DNA of 20,926 nt from RGIG5675 sp050943435. GTDB taxonomy: Bacteria > Bacillota > Clostridia > Oscillospirales > Ruminococcaceae. The notes beneath the pieces are model-generated. The model searched no databases. It worked only from the letters and a program-made list of their open reading frames with translations, and was not told where the DNA came from. The translations under genes were made by a program, and so were the position numbers. Shown here one piece after another: positions 1-6,639 of this stretch. The stretch covers positions 1 through 20,926 of the forward strand of contig JBMNPE010000023.1 of the NCBI GenBank assembly GCA_050943435.1. The letters run 5' to 3'. Position 1 is the stretch's first letter; each line of letters begins with the position of its first letter.

Positions 1-1
1 A

Positions 2-37
2 GGCGGTACTGAAATAGGCACGGGCCTTTACCTTTAA
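2..37 (+). CDS. Possible 3' end of an upstream gene (partial)
   Basis: An open frame enters from the left edge and ends at a TAA (35-37) that directly abuts the ATG of the next gene (TAAATG). Only 11 codons are visible (ending ...GTGLYL), so no function can be given. The abutting stop and start, and the lack of a good ribosome binding site for the next gene, fit translational coupling within an operon. The frame could also be open by chance. Confidence 0.3.
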   Translation, partial: GGTEIGTGLYL

Positions 38-1255
38 ATGAGAACAGCTGTAAAAATCACATCCGTTATATTGATCATCGCACTTGCGGCGTGCTGCTAT
101 TTCTTCCTGCCGGAGGATCTGACTTCACACGGCATAGAGGCCTCCCAGTTTCCGGAACTCACAAAATATGAAGAGGGGACCGGCATCCTGAGGGACAGCC
201 TCGGATATTATGAGAAGATATTGTATGATGCAGTGCTCGAAGGCCTTAAGAACTACGATGAGCAGGTCGTCGTAAGGATAAAAAACTACACATCGGAGCA
301 GGTCTCAGAAGTCCTGCAGGACGTGATACTCGACCACCCTGAAATATTCTGGGCCGATTTAAGCGGCTTCTACTACATGACCGGTGACATGGGCGTAAAG
401 GTGACCCTCGCATACAGTGTTGCCGAGAGCGACCTGGATTCCAGAAAGCAGTCATTTGACGAGGCCCTCAATGAACTGGTCGCAGCTGCTGACGGCAGTG
501 AGACTCCGTACGAAAAAGTGCTTGCAGTGCACGACGCACTCCTGCAGAGCTGCGAATACGACCTGACGACTTCAGAAGACGACATACACAACGCCTACGG
601 AGCGCTGGTAAACAGGCTCGCCGTCTGCGACGGTTATGCAGATGCGATGAAATGCGCTCTGGACAAGCTTGGAATTGAATGCAGGATAATTGCCGGGGAC
701 GCCCTCAACGGGAAAGGAGAGAGCGTCGGACATGCATGGTGCGAAGTAAAGATCGGCGGGGCATATACATTCATCGACCCTACATGGGACGACATGGATT
801 CCGCCGGAGGCCAGAGGGCAATAGCATCGAGTGCCGCAGTCTCGCACAGGTATTTCGGACTTAGCACAGCAGAAATAGCCTTGGACCACACTTCACAGCA
901 GGATATGTCCGGAAGTGCGGCTATTCCCGAGGGGTTCTCGATGTCCTGGTACCAGCACACGGGGTCCGAAGGGTCGTCAATAGACGATATTGCCGAGTGC
1001 GCGGCCCAGCAGCTCTTCGACAATCTCACAGAAGGCAAGAGCTGGTTCGAGGTGAGGATCACCGACAGCGACGAGTACAGCACACTCTACAAGGATGAAG
1101 GATTTTACGAGATCATAGACATAGCAAACGAAAAGCTGAGCGCCTCGGGAAGCACTGACAGCTTTTCGTATTCGGCTAGGTTCTATCTCCTCAGCGACGA
1201 GCTCGGATGCATCCTCTGCGTATGCAGTCTTGAAGGCGTTGACCTGGCCGCGTGA
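38..1255 (+). CDS. Exported transglutaminase-like domain protein
   Basis: 405 residues. The N-terminus has a short basic start and a hydrophobic stretch (about residues 7-24), so the protein is exported or membrane-anchored. LAAC at 16-19 could be a lipobox, but the hydrophobic residues that follow make a simple anchor equally possible. The transglutaminase/cysteine-protease core lies at about residues 155-260, with a candidate catalytic triad of Cys197 (VCDGYA), His232 (GHAWCEV) and Asp247 (FIDPTWDD). Family members act on proteins or peptides as proteases, amidases or crosslinkers; the substrate here is unknown. The C-terminal 130 residues have no recognised domain. The ATG directly follows an upstream stop and has no clear Shine-Dalgarno site, which suggests coupling. 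A tRNA promoter begins 26 nt after its stop codon. Confidence 0.85.
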   Translation: MRTAVKITSVILIIALAACCYFFLPEDLTSHGIEASQFPELTKYEEGTGILRDSLGYYEKILYDAVLEGLKNYDEQVVVRIKNYTSEQVSEVLQDVILDHPEIFWADLSGFYYMTGDMGVKVTLAYSVAESDLDSRKQSFDEALNELVAAADGSETPYEKVLAVHDALLQSCEYDLTTSEDDIHNAYGALVNRLAVCDGYADAMKCALDKLGIECRIIAGDALNGKGESVGHAWCEVKIGGAYTFIDPTWDDMDSAGGQRAIASSAAVSHRYFGLSTAEIALDHTSQQDMSGSAAIPEGFSMSWYQHTGSEGSSIDDIAECAAQQLFDNLTEGKSWFEVRITDSDEYSTLYKDEGFYEIIDIANEKLSASGSTDSFSYSARFYLLSDELGCILCVCSLEGVDLAA

Positions 1256-1281
1256 TGCCGCTTTTTAGAATGTAAAATTTA

Positions 1282-1310
1282 TTGACAAAAATATTTCGGT
1301 TTGGTATTAT
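1282..1310 (+). promoter_or_regulatory. Sigma-70-type promoter of the tRNA unit
   Basis: A perfect -35 TTGACA (1282-1287) and a -10 TATTAT (1305-1310) are separated by exactly 17 bp. The predicted start, near 1317, lies just before the tRNA-Thr 5' end. It is one of the strongest promoters in the window, as expected for stable RNA. Confidence 0.88.
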
Positions 1311-1320
1311 CATTTGGCAC

Positions 1321-1396
1321 GCTGGTATAGCTCAGTTGGTAGAGCAGCTGATTTGTAATCAGCAGGTCGAAGGTTCGAGTCCGTCTACCAGCTCCA
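1321..1396 (+). tRNA. tRNA-Thr (anticodon UGU)
   Basis: The cloverleaf is readable: acceptor GCTGGTA/TACCAGC, D-stem GCTC/GAGC, anticodon stem GCTGA/TCAGC with loop TTTGTAA (anticodon TGT, Thr), a 5-nt variable loop, T-loop TTCGAGT, discriminator T and encoded CCA (1394-1396). The T-stem GAAGG/CCGTC carries one A-G mismatch (A51/G63). It is first in a two-tRNA transcript. Confidence 0.95.
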
Positions 1397-1404
1397 GTGA
1401 ACAT

Positions 1405-1489
1405 GGGAGATTTCCCGAGTGGTCAAAGGGGACAGACTGTAAATCTGCTGCAAGTTGCTTCGGTGGTTCGAATCCACCATCTCCCACCA
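1405..1489 (+). tRNA. tRNA-Tyr (anticodon GUA)
   Basis: Class II tRNA with a long variable arm. The acceptor GGGAGAT/ATCTCCC, anticodon loop CTGTAAA (anticodon GTA), T-arm GGTGG-TTCGAAT-CCACC, discriminator A and encoded CCA (1487-1489) are all visible. The outermost anticodon-stem pair is A27/C43 (ACAGA versus TCTGC), a single mismatch. It lies 8 nt after tRNA-Thr and just before a terminator. Confidence 0.95.
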
Positions 1490-1497
1490 ACATGTTT

Positions 1498-1532
1498 AAA
1501 GCCCTGTGGGTTTCCACAGGGCTTTTTGTTTT
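1498..1532 (+). terminator. Rho-independent terminator of the tRNA unit
   Basis: A 12-bp perfect stem (AAAGCCCTGTGG / CCACAGGGCTTT) with a GTTT loop is followed by a T-rich tail (TTTTTGTTTT). It closes the tRNA-Thr/tRNA-Tyr transcript ahead of the carboxypeptidase gene. Confidence 0.93.
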
Positions 1533-1582
1533 GCCTCAAAGAGATTATCATATTTAGAAAAGAGATCACAGGAGAAGAGACA

Positions 1583-3094
1583 ATGACTGTTGAGAAGGCT
1601 AAGAAAGTTTATTCTGATTACGTCAAGAAGATCAGGGCATTCGATTACTTTGAATTTCTGACCGGATGGGATTCCCAGACCGAGGCCCCGAAAAACTCGG
1701 TGAATATGGAAGCGATTGCAAAAGGCATCTTCTCAGACATGGAATACGGCCTCAGGACCGCAGCGCAGTTTAAGGAGGCGGTCAATGTACTATATGAGTC
1801 AAGAAATGAGCTCGACGACGTCCTGTCCCATGAAGTCGAGGTGCAGCACAAGAAGACAGAGCAGATGAGCAGGATACCCAGGGAGGAGTTCTTAAAATAC
1901 AGCGAGCTCATGTCAAAGGGGTATTCCATCTGGCTCGAGGCAAAGACAAAGAGCGATTTTTCAATATTCGCGCCTATCCTCACGGAGATAGTGGAGTACA
2001 AGAGGAAGCTGACCGAATGGCTCGAAACTGACGACATGAAGGGCTATGACGTGCTCCTCGACATGTACGAGCCAGGCCTCACAAAGGCGGACTGCGACTT
2101 GTTCTTCGGCACGGTAAAGGACAAACTCGTCCCGCTCATAAAGCAGATATCTGAGCTGGATGACAAGACGGACTACTCGTTCGCGAGAAAGGCTTATCCA
2201 AAGGACAAACAGCGCGAATTCTGCGAGTACCTGAGGGATGTCATGTGCTTCGACAAGACGAGAGGCCTCATGATGGAGAGCGAGCATCCGTTCACCACCA
2301 ACTTCGGAACGGACGACATCAGGATCACGAACCACTACTACGTCAACGACTTCACCGACGCCATATTCTCGGCGATCCATGAGACAGGGCACAGCATCTA
2401 TGAGCAGCAGGTCGATCCCTCTCTCAACTGGACCCTTTCAGGCGGCGGAGCAAGCATGGCCATGCACGAAAGCCAGTCCAGATTCTACGAAAACATGATT
2501 GGGAGGAGCCTCGGATTCTGGAAGGTCCATTATCCCAAGCTCCAGTATGTCTTCCCGGAGCAGCTGGAGGACGTGAGCCTCGAGCTCTTCATGAAATACA
2601 TAAACAGGTCGGAGATATCGTTTATTAGGACCCAGGCCGACGAACTCACATATCCACTTCATGTGATGGTCAGGTACGACGTGGAGAAAGCACTGATAGA
2701 GGACGGATATCCAGTCGAAAAGCTGCCTGAGCTGTGGAACCGGAAGTTCGAGGAGTATTTCGGCGTTGTCCCGCCGGACGACAGGCGCGGAGTGCTGCAG
2801 GACGCCCACTGGTCTTACGGGGACTTCGGATATTTCCCGACATATGCCCTCGGGTCTGCCTATGCAGCGCAGTTCTATCACGAAATGACCTCTGAATTCG
2901 ATGTGGACGGGTCTCTCGCAGACGGAACGACAGCCAGGATCAACAGCTGGCTCAAGGAAAAGATCCACAAATTCGGTGCGTCAAAGTATCCCAAGGACAT
3001 CATCAGATACGCCACCGGAGAGGATTTCGACCCGCACTACTACACTGATTATCTTGTGGACAAATACAGCAGGGTGTACGGACTCGGTGAATGA
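1583..3094 (+). CDS. M32 family (Taq-type) metallocarboxypeptidase
   Basis: 503 residues, the usual length for family M32. These are cytosolic zinc enzymes that remove C-terminal amino acids from peptides. The zinc-binding HETGH is at 266-270 and the third ligand Glu296 lies in HESQS. Other M32 signatures are the HPF...DIRIT stretch upstream of the zinc site, IRTQADELTYPLHVMVRYD, and LQDAHWSYGDFGYFPTYALGS near the C-terminus. No signal peptide is visible. The ATG at 1583 is chosen because AGGAGAAG precedes it at normal spacing; the frame is open further upstream, but that stretch runs through tRNA-Tyr and the terminator. It probably recycles peptides together with other peptidases. Confidence 0.95.
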   Translation: MTVEKAKKVYSDYVKKIRAFDYFEFLTGWDSQTEAPKNSVNMEAIAKGIFSDMEYGLRTAAQFKEAVNVLYESRNELDDVLSHEVEVQHKKTEQMSRIPREEFLKYSELMSKGYSIWLEAKTKSDFSIFAPILTEIVEYKRKLTEWLETDDMKGYDVLLDMYEPGLTKADCDLFFGTVKDKLVPLIKQISELDDKTDYSFARKAYPKDKQREFCEYLRDVMCFDKTRGLMMESEHPFTTNFGTDDIRITNHYYVNDFTDAIFSAIHETGHSIYEQQVDPSLNWTLSGGGASMAMHESQSRFYENMIGRSLGFWKVHYPKLQYVFPEQLEDVSLELFMKYINRSEISFIRTQADELTYPLHVMVRYDVEKALIEDGYPVEKLPELWNRKFEEYFGVVPPDDRRGVLQDAHWSYGDFGYFPTYALGSAYAAQFYHEMTSEFDVDGSLADGTTARINSWLKEKIHKFGASKYPKDIIRYATGEDFDPHYYTDYLVDKYSRVYGLGE

Positions 3095-3223
3095 CCAGTC
3101 CTATTGTTCGGACACCTGATCGGGAAGCCGCCGCCGAGGGATCGAATGCTGGAAAAGCCTTAACTATATATTTAAAAAGATCTTACATATACGGCTTATC
3201 ATAGCAGGAGCATCCGCCGTGTA

Positions 3224-3256
3224 ATGCGGCGTACATTGAAACAGGAGCATTATTGA
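3224..3256 (+). CDS. Possible leader peptide coupled to the MBL gene
   Basis: A 10-codon frame (MRRTLKQEHY) starts at ATG 3224 and ends in TGA 3254-3256, which overlaps the ATG of the MBL gene (TGATG). An AGGAG lies 13 nt upstream of its ATG, a long spacing. A 9-bp direct repeat, CAGGAGCAT, occurs at 3205-3213 (before the small ORF) and 3242-3250 (before the MBL start). A short CGCCG/CGGCG hairpin (3215-3231) covers its first codons. Its expression is speculative. Confidence 0.22.
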   Translation: MRRTLKQEHY

Positions 3257-4878
3257 TGAAGATAGTATTTCTAGGGGCAACACATGAGGTAACCGGCAGC
3301 TGCACGTATGTCGAGGCGGCGGGAAAAAAGTTCATCGTCGACTGCGGCATGGAGCAGGGCAGGGACACCTTCCTCAACCAGACGATTCCCGTCGATGCGG
3401 GACAGATTGACTTCGTACTTCTCACACATGCACACATAGACCACAGCGGGAATCTGCCGCTCCTGGTGAAAAACGGCTTTTCGGGACCGATTTACGCGAC
3501 TGACGTCACCTGCAAGCTCAGCAGGATAATGCTCGCCGACTGCGCGCATATCCAGGAGAGCGAGGCCGAATACCAGAACAGGAAGGGCAAAAGGGCCGGC
3601 AGGGACCAGATCGAGCCAATCTATACCCTCGATGACGCAATGCAGGCCGTTTCCCAGATGAAGCCATGCTCATACGGGCAGAAGGTGAGCCCGGCAGAGG
3701 GAATAGAGATACGGTTCACGGATATCGGCCATCTCCTCGGATCCGCATGCATAGAAGTATGGATGACTGAAAACGGGAAAACCAGAAAGATGGTATTTTC
3801 CGGGGATATCGGAAATGTAAACCAGCCGATAATAAGGGACCCGAGCACCGTGGAGGACGCCGATTACCTGCTGATTGAGTCAACATACGGCAACAGGCTG
3901 CACGAGCAGAACGACGGGGACCACGTGACTGCGCTGGCAGAAATGATCCAGCGGACCCTCGACAGGGGCGGGAATGTGGTTATCCCGTCCTTCGCAGTGG
4001 GCAGGACACAGGAGATGCTGTATTTCATCCGCGAGATAAAGAACAGGGGACTCGTCAAGGGCCACGACGGATTCAGGGTCGTGGTGGACAGCCCGCTTGC
4101 GGCCGAGGCAACAAAGATATTCCAGGGCTGCGACGTGTCATACCTCGATGAAGAGGCAGCTGAACTCATAGAGAAAGGTATAAATCCCCTCGTTTTTGAC
4201 GGGCTCGAGCTCTCAGAGACGGTGGAAGATTCCAAGGCTCTCAACAAGGACCCGGAGCCCAAAGTGATAATTTCTGCGTCTGGAATGTGCACTGCAGGCA
4301 GGATACGCCACCATCTCAAACACAATCTGTGGAGACCCGAATGCCTCATTGCCTTTGTGGGATACCAGGCGGAGGGGACTCTTGGGAGAATGCTGTACGA
4401 TGGTGCAGACATGGTGAGGCTTTTCGGCGAGGAGATAGCAGTCAGGGCTGAGATAGCGCTCCTTCCCGGCATGTCCGGACATGCGGACAGGGATGGCCTT
4501 GTGAAATGGGCGAAGGGATTCAAAAAGCCTCCCATACAGACTTTTGTAAACCACGGCGACGATGAGTCATGCACTCAGTTTGCCGAGACCCTCAAGACTG
4601 AATGCGGATTTGATGCGATGGCGCCTCACAGTGGAACTGAATACGACCTCGCCGCCGGAGAATTTATAAAGCTCACGGACGGGGCCCCGATCAAGAAAGA
4701 GGCGGCATCAGAGGAGCCCGCTGCCAAGAAGAGGGAAGCCGGCAGCGACGCTTACAGGGAATTCCTCGAGGCATTGGAAAAACTCAATACTGCAGCAAGG
4801 AAGAATTCCGGAACAGCAAACAGAATTCTCAGAAATTGTACAAGCAGTATTAACAAGATATTAAAAGACTTACAGTAA
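3256..4878 (+). CDS. MBL-fold/beta-CASP hydrolase with RMMBL domain, probable RNA nuclease
   Basis: 540 residues from ATG 3256. This start has AGGAG 8 nt upstream; an in-frame TTG one codon earlier is less likely. The N-terminal metallo-beta-lactamase domain has HAHIDH at 58-63, His159 (DIGHLLGSA) and Asp184 (SGDIG). A beta-CASP insert follows (IESTYGNR, IPSFAVGRTQEML, VVDSPLA, ISASGMCTAGRIRHHL), then an RMMBL motif with His409 (MSGHADRDGL). This architecture is that of the CPSF73/YSH1-like branch, whose studied members act on RNA. The Lys/Glu-rich C-terminal tail (about 474-540) is predicted helical and may be a binding or dimer segment. No KH domain is seen. The exact substrate is unknown. 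Confidence 0.93.
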   Translation: MKIVFLGATHEVTGSCTYVEAAGKKFIVDCGMEQGRDTFLNQTIPVDAGQIDFVLLTHAHIDHSGNLPLLVKNGFSGPIYATDVTCKLSRIMLADCAHIQESEAEYQNRKGKRAGRDQIEPIYTLDDAMQAVSQMKPCSYGQKVSPAEGIEIRFTDIGHLLGSACIEVWMTENGKTRKMVFSGDIGNVNQPIIRDPSTVEDADYLLIESTYGNRLHEQNDGDHVTALAEMIQRTLDRGGNVVIPSFAVGRTQEMLYFIREIKNRGLVKGHDGFRVVVDSPLAAEATKIFQGCDVSYLDEEAAELIEKGINPLVFDGLELSETVEDSKALNKDPEPKVIISASGMCTAGRIRHHLKHNLWRPECLIAFVGYQAEGTLGRMLYDGADMVRLFGEEIAVRAEIALLPGMSGHADRDGLVKWAKGFKKPPIQTFVNHGDDESCTQFAETLKTECGFDAMAPHSGTEYDLAAGEFIKLTDGAPIKKEAASEEPAAKKREAGSDAYREFLEALEKLNTAARKNSGTANRILRNCTSSINKILKDLQ

Positions 4879-4895
4879 TTAATAAGGCGGGCAGC

Positions 4896-4912
4896 CCAGG
4901 AAATATTCCTGG
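4896..4912. terminator. Inverted repeat at a convergent gene junction
   Basis: A perfect 7-bp inverted repeat, CCAGGAA-ATA-TTCCTGG, lies in the 99-bp gap between the converging MBL gene and the two-helix membrane protein. Flanking GGCG/CGCC could extend it. Neither strand has a clear T-tract after it, so it is at best a weak or factor-assisted terminator. Confidence 0.4.
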
Positions 4913-4977
4913 TTGTACGCCATATTACTGTATATTAGTCAGAGAAATATACTATTTGTAAATAACATTATTCTCTC

Positions 4978-5646
4978 TCAGGAACCCGTGCTGCTGCCGA
5001 TTGAATCGATGACTGAGCGTATGGAGGAGCAGTAGACCTTGAGATCGGAACCGGGCCCGTGAAAGTCAGGCGGATCCGGTAGAAATGCCCTGTGCTTAGT
5101 GCCGGGGTATATGTCTTCGAAACTTTCAGTGCCTATCCTGTAGGTTATCCCGTTCACGGTGAATATCTGTGAAAAGGGGTCGCAGCATGATATTGCGTCA
5201 TAGAGGCCGACTGTCTGCTTTTCGAGTACTTCTCTGCCTTTCTGAAGTGAGCATTCGACGACGCATTCCTCAGGTTTTATCCAGCAGATAATATGCCTCT
5301 GTGCCACGGCGCTTCTCCCTGCTGCTTTCTGGGCAGTGATAAGAAGCAGAGAAACAATCAGCAAAAGGATAAGAAGAGCCAGGTCGTAAAGAATGAAGAT
5401 CCAGACTGGAGCTCCTGATCCCATTCCTATAGAAGCCAGAAACTCGGAGAAGGCATCGATCTTTATAAGGCCGCCCGCAGCCAGGTATTTGAAGACAGTG
5501 AACACGACAAAGACTGCCGCAGCCATCATAAGCAGGGACACGGCGTATCTCTGGATCATAGTCCCCCAGGTCCTGTAGAGGGAGACCTCCTCCCGGTTCA
5601 TGCGGACAGGGAAATCGAATTCAGAGATCTTTCTGTCATCTGCCAT
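4978..5646 (-). CDS. Two-helix membrane protein of unknown function
   Basis: 222 residues from ATG 5646. An ATG 39 nt upstream (5685) is also in frame but would overlap the preceding gene. Start 5646 lies 2 nt after the TAG of the dehydrogenase and has AGGAGA 11 nt upstream. The protein has a charged N-terminus (MADDRKISEFDF), two hydrophobic helices (about 35-60 and 79-107) and a roughly 110-residue soluble C-terminal part with an ICWIKPEECVVECSL stretch and a few Cys. I recognise no family. It is last in the amino-acid transporter operon, so a link to that substrate or its control is possible but unproven. Confidence 0.75.
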   Translation of the reverse strand: MADDRKISEFDFPVRMNREEVSLYRTWGTMIQRYAVSLLMMAAAVFVVFTVFKYLAAGGLIKIDAFSEFLASIGMGSGAPVWIFILYDLALLILLLIVSLLLITAQKAAGRSAVAQRHIICWIKPEECVVECSLQKGREVLEKQTVGLYDAISCCDPFSQIFTVNGITYRIGTESFEDIYPGTKHRAFLPDPPDFHGPGSDLKVYCSSIRSVIDSIGSSTGS

Positions 5647-5648
5647 GA

Positions 5649-6599
5649 CTAGATCATTCTCCTGATGAGCCTTCCGCTCATCCATGAGGTGACGTTTTCA
5701 AAAGCCATGTCGGCCCTTCTGTCTATCGATTCCACCGTATCAAATCCCACGTGTGGAGTGCAGATCACTCCAGGTGCACCGATAAGCGGATGGTCGGGGC
5801 TGAGGGGCGGGTCTGAGTCGTACACATCGATCCCGGCCTTTATTTTCCCGGCTCTGAGTGCTTCCGCGAGTGCGACGGTGTCGACCACCGGCCCTCTCGA
5901 GGTATTGATCAGGATGGCTCCGGGCTTCATGAGGGAAATCTCCCTGCTGCCTATGAGCCCCTTTGTGTCGGGTGTCAGTGGAACGTGGAGAGAAACTATG
6001 TCGGAATTTGACATGACCTCATCAAGGGACACGTATTCCACTCCCAAAAATTCTGCTTCCGGCCTCACAGACCTGCTGTAGGCAAGTACACTGCATCTGA
6101 AATCCCGGAAGAGCGCTGCCGCCCTGAGTCCTATGGCCCCAGTTCCAACGATTCCCACTGTCTTCCCGGACAGCTCATTTCCGCGGAGACCGCCTTTCCC
6201 GCGGCAGGACATAACGGACTCATGGCACTCGACGACGTTCCTTAAACATCCTATTGCAAGGCCCACGGCAAGTTCAGCCACCGCGTCGGTGCAGTAGCCT
6301 CCCGTATTTGAAACATGTATTCCAGCTTCCACGCAGGCTCCGGTGTCGACGTGGTCTATCCCCACAAATGCGACTGAAATGAATTTGAGCCTGCTGCATG
6401 CCCTGATGACGGCTCCGGGAAGAGGATGGTTGGCGATTATAACAGCGTCGGCATCCTTCGCCCTCGATATCAGTTCATCCTGATCCAGAGAGAAAGAATC
6501 ATAGGCCCTGAAATCATGGCCTGCAGAAATGAGGGGTTCAGAAAGCTTCCTGAGCTTTTCTTCAGAAATGCCGAGAGGCTCCATCAATACGATATTCAT
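5649..6599 (-). CDS. D-isomer-specific 2-hydroxyacid dehydrogenase
   Basis: 316 residues. The family reduces 2-oxoacids to D-2-hydroxyacids with NAD(P)H, or oxidises substrates such as 3-phosphoglycerate. The Rossmann motif GIVGTGAIG (149-157) is clear, and the catalytic Arg235 (NTSRGPVVD) and His283 (TPHVGF) are present. The position that is normally Glu (EP) is Asp263 (DVYDSDPP), a conservative but unusual change. The closest annotated names would be phosphoglycerate dehydrogenase-like or hydroxypyruvate reductase-like; the length lacks the ACT domain of some SerA proteins. It lies 40 nt after the M20 gene and has only a weak Shine-Dalgarno site (GGGTG), so it probably depends on the operon. 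Its likely role is to reduce the 2-oxoacid made from an imported amino acid. Confidence 0.9.
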   Translation of the reverse strand: MNIVLMEPLGISEEKLRKLSEPLISAGHDFRAYDSFSLDQDELISRAKDADAVIIANHPLPGAVIRACSRLKFISVAFVGIDHVDTGACVEAGIHVSNTGGYCTDAVAELAVGLAIGCLRNVVECHESVMSCRGKGGLRGNELSGKTVGIVGTGAIGLRAAALFRDFRCSVLAYSRSVRPEAEFLGVEYVSLDEVMSNSDIVSLHVPLTPDTKGLIGSREISLMKPGAILINTSRGPVVDTVALAEALRAGKIKAGIDVYDSDPPLSPDHPLIGAPGVICTPHVGFDTVESIDRRADMAFENVTSWMSGRLIRRMI

Positions 6600-6639
6600 T
6601 CAATGCACCCGCGCGGAAAGCGCCTGCAGATTCCGGAAA

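Noticed and set aside
634..1083. Minus-strand frame opposite the transglutaminase gene
   Set aside because: No ribosome site, no family match, and it overlaps the catalytic core of the plus-strand gene.
1282..1557. Open frame across the tRNA pair
   Set aside because: It lies over two clear tRNA genes and a terminator and has no ribosome site.
1397..1582. N-terminal extension of the M32 carboxypeptidase
   Set aside because: The added codons run through tRNA-Tyr and the terminator; the ATG at 1583 has a good AGGAGAAG and gives the usual family length.
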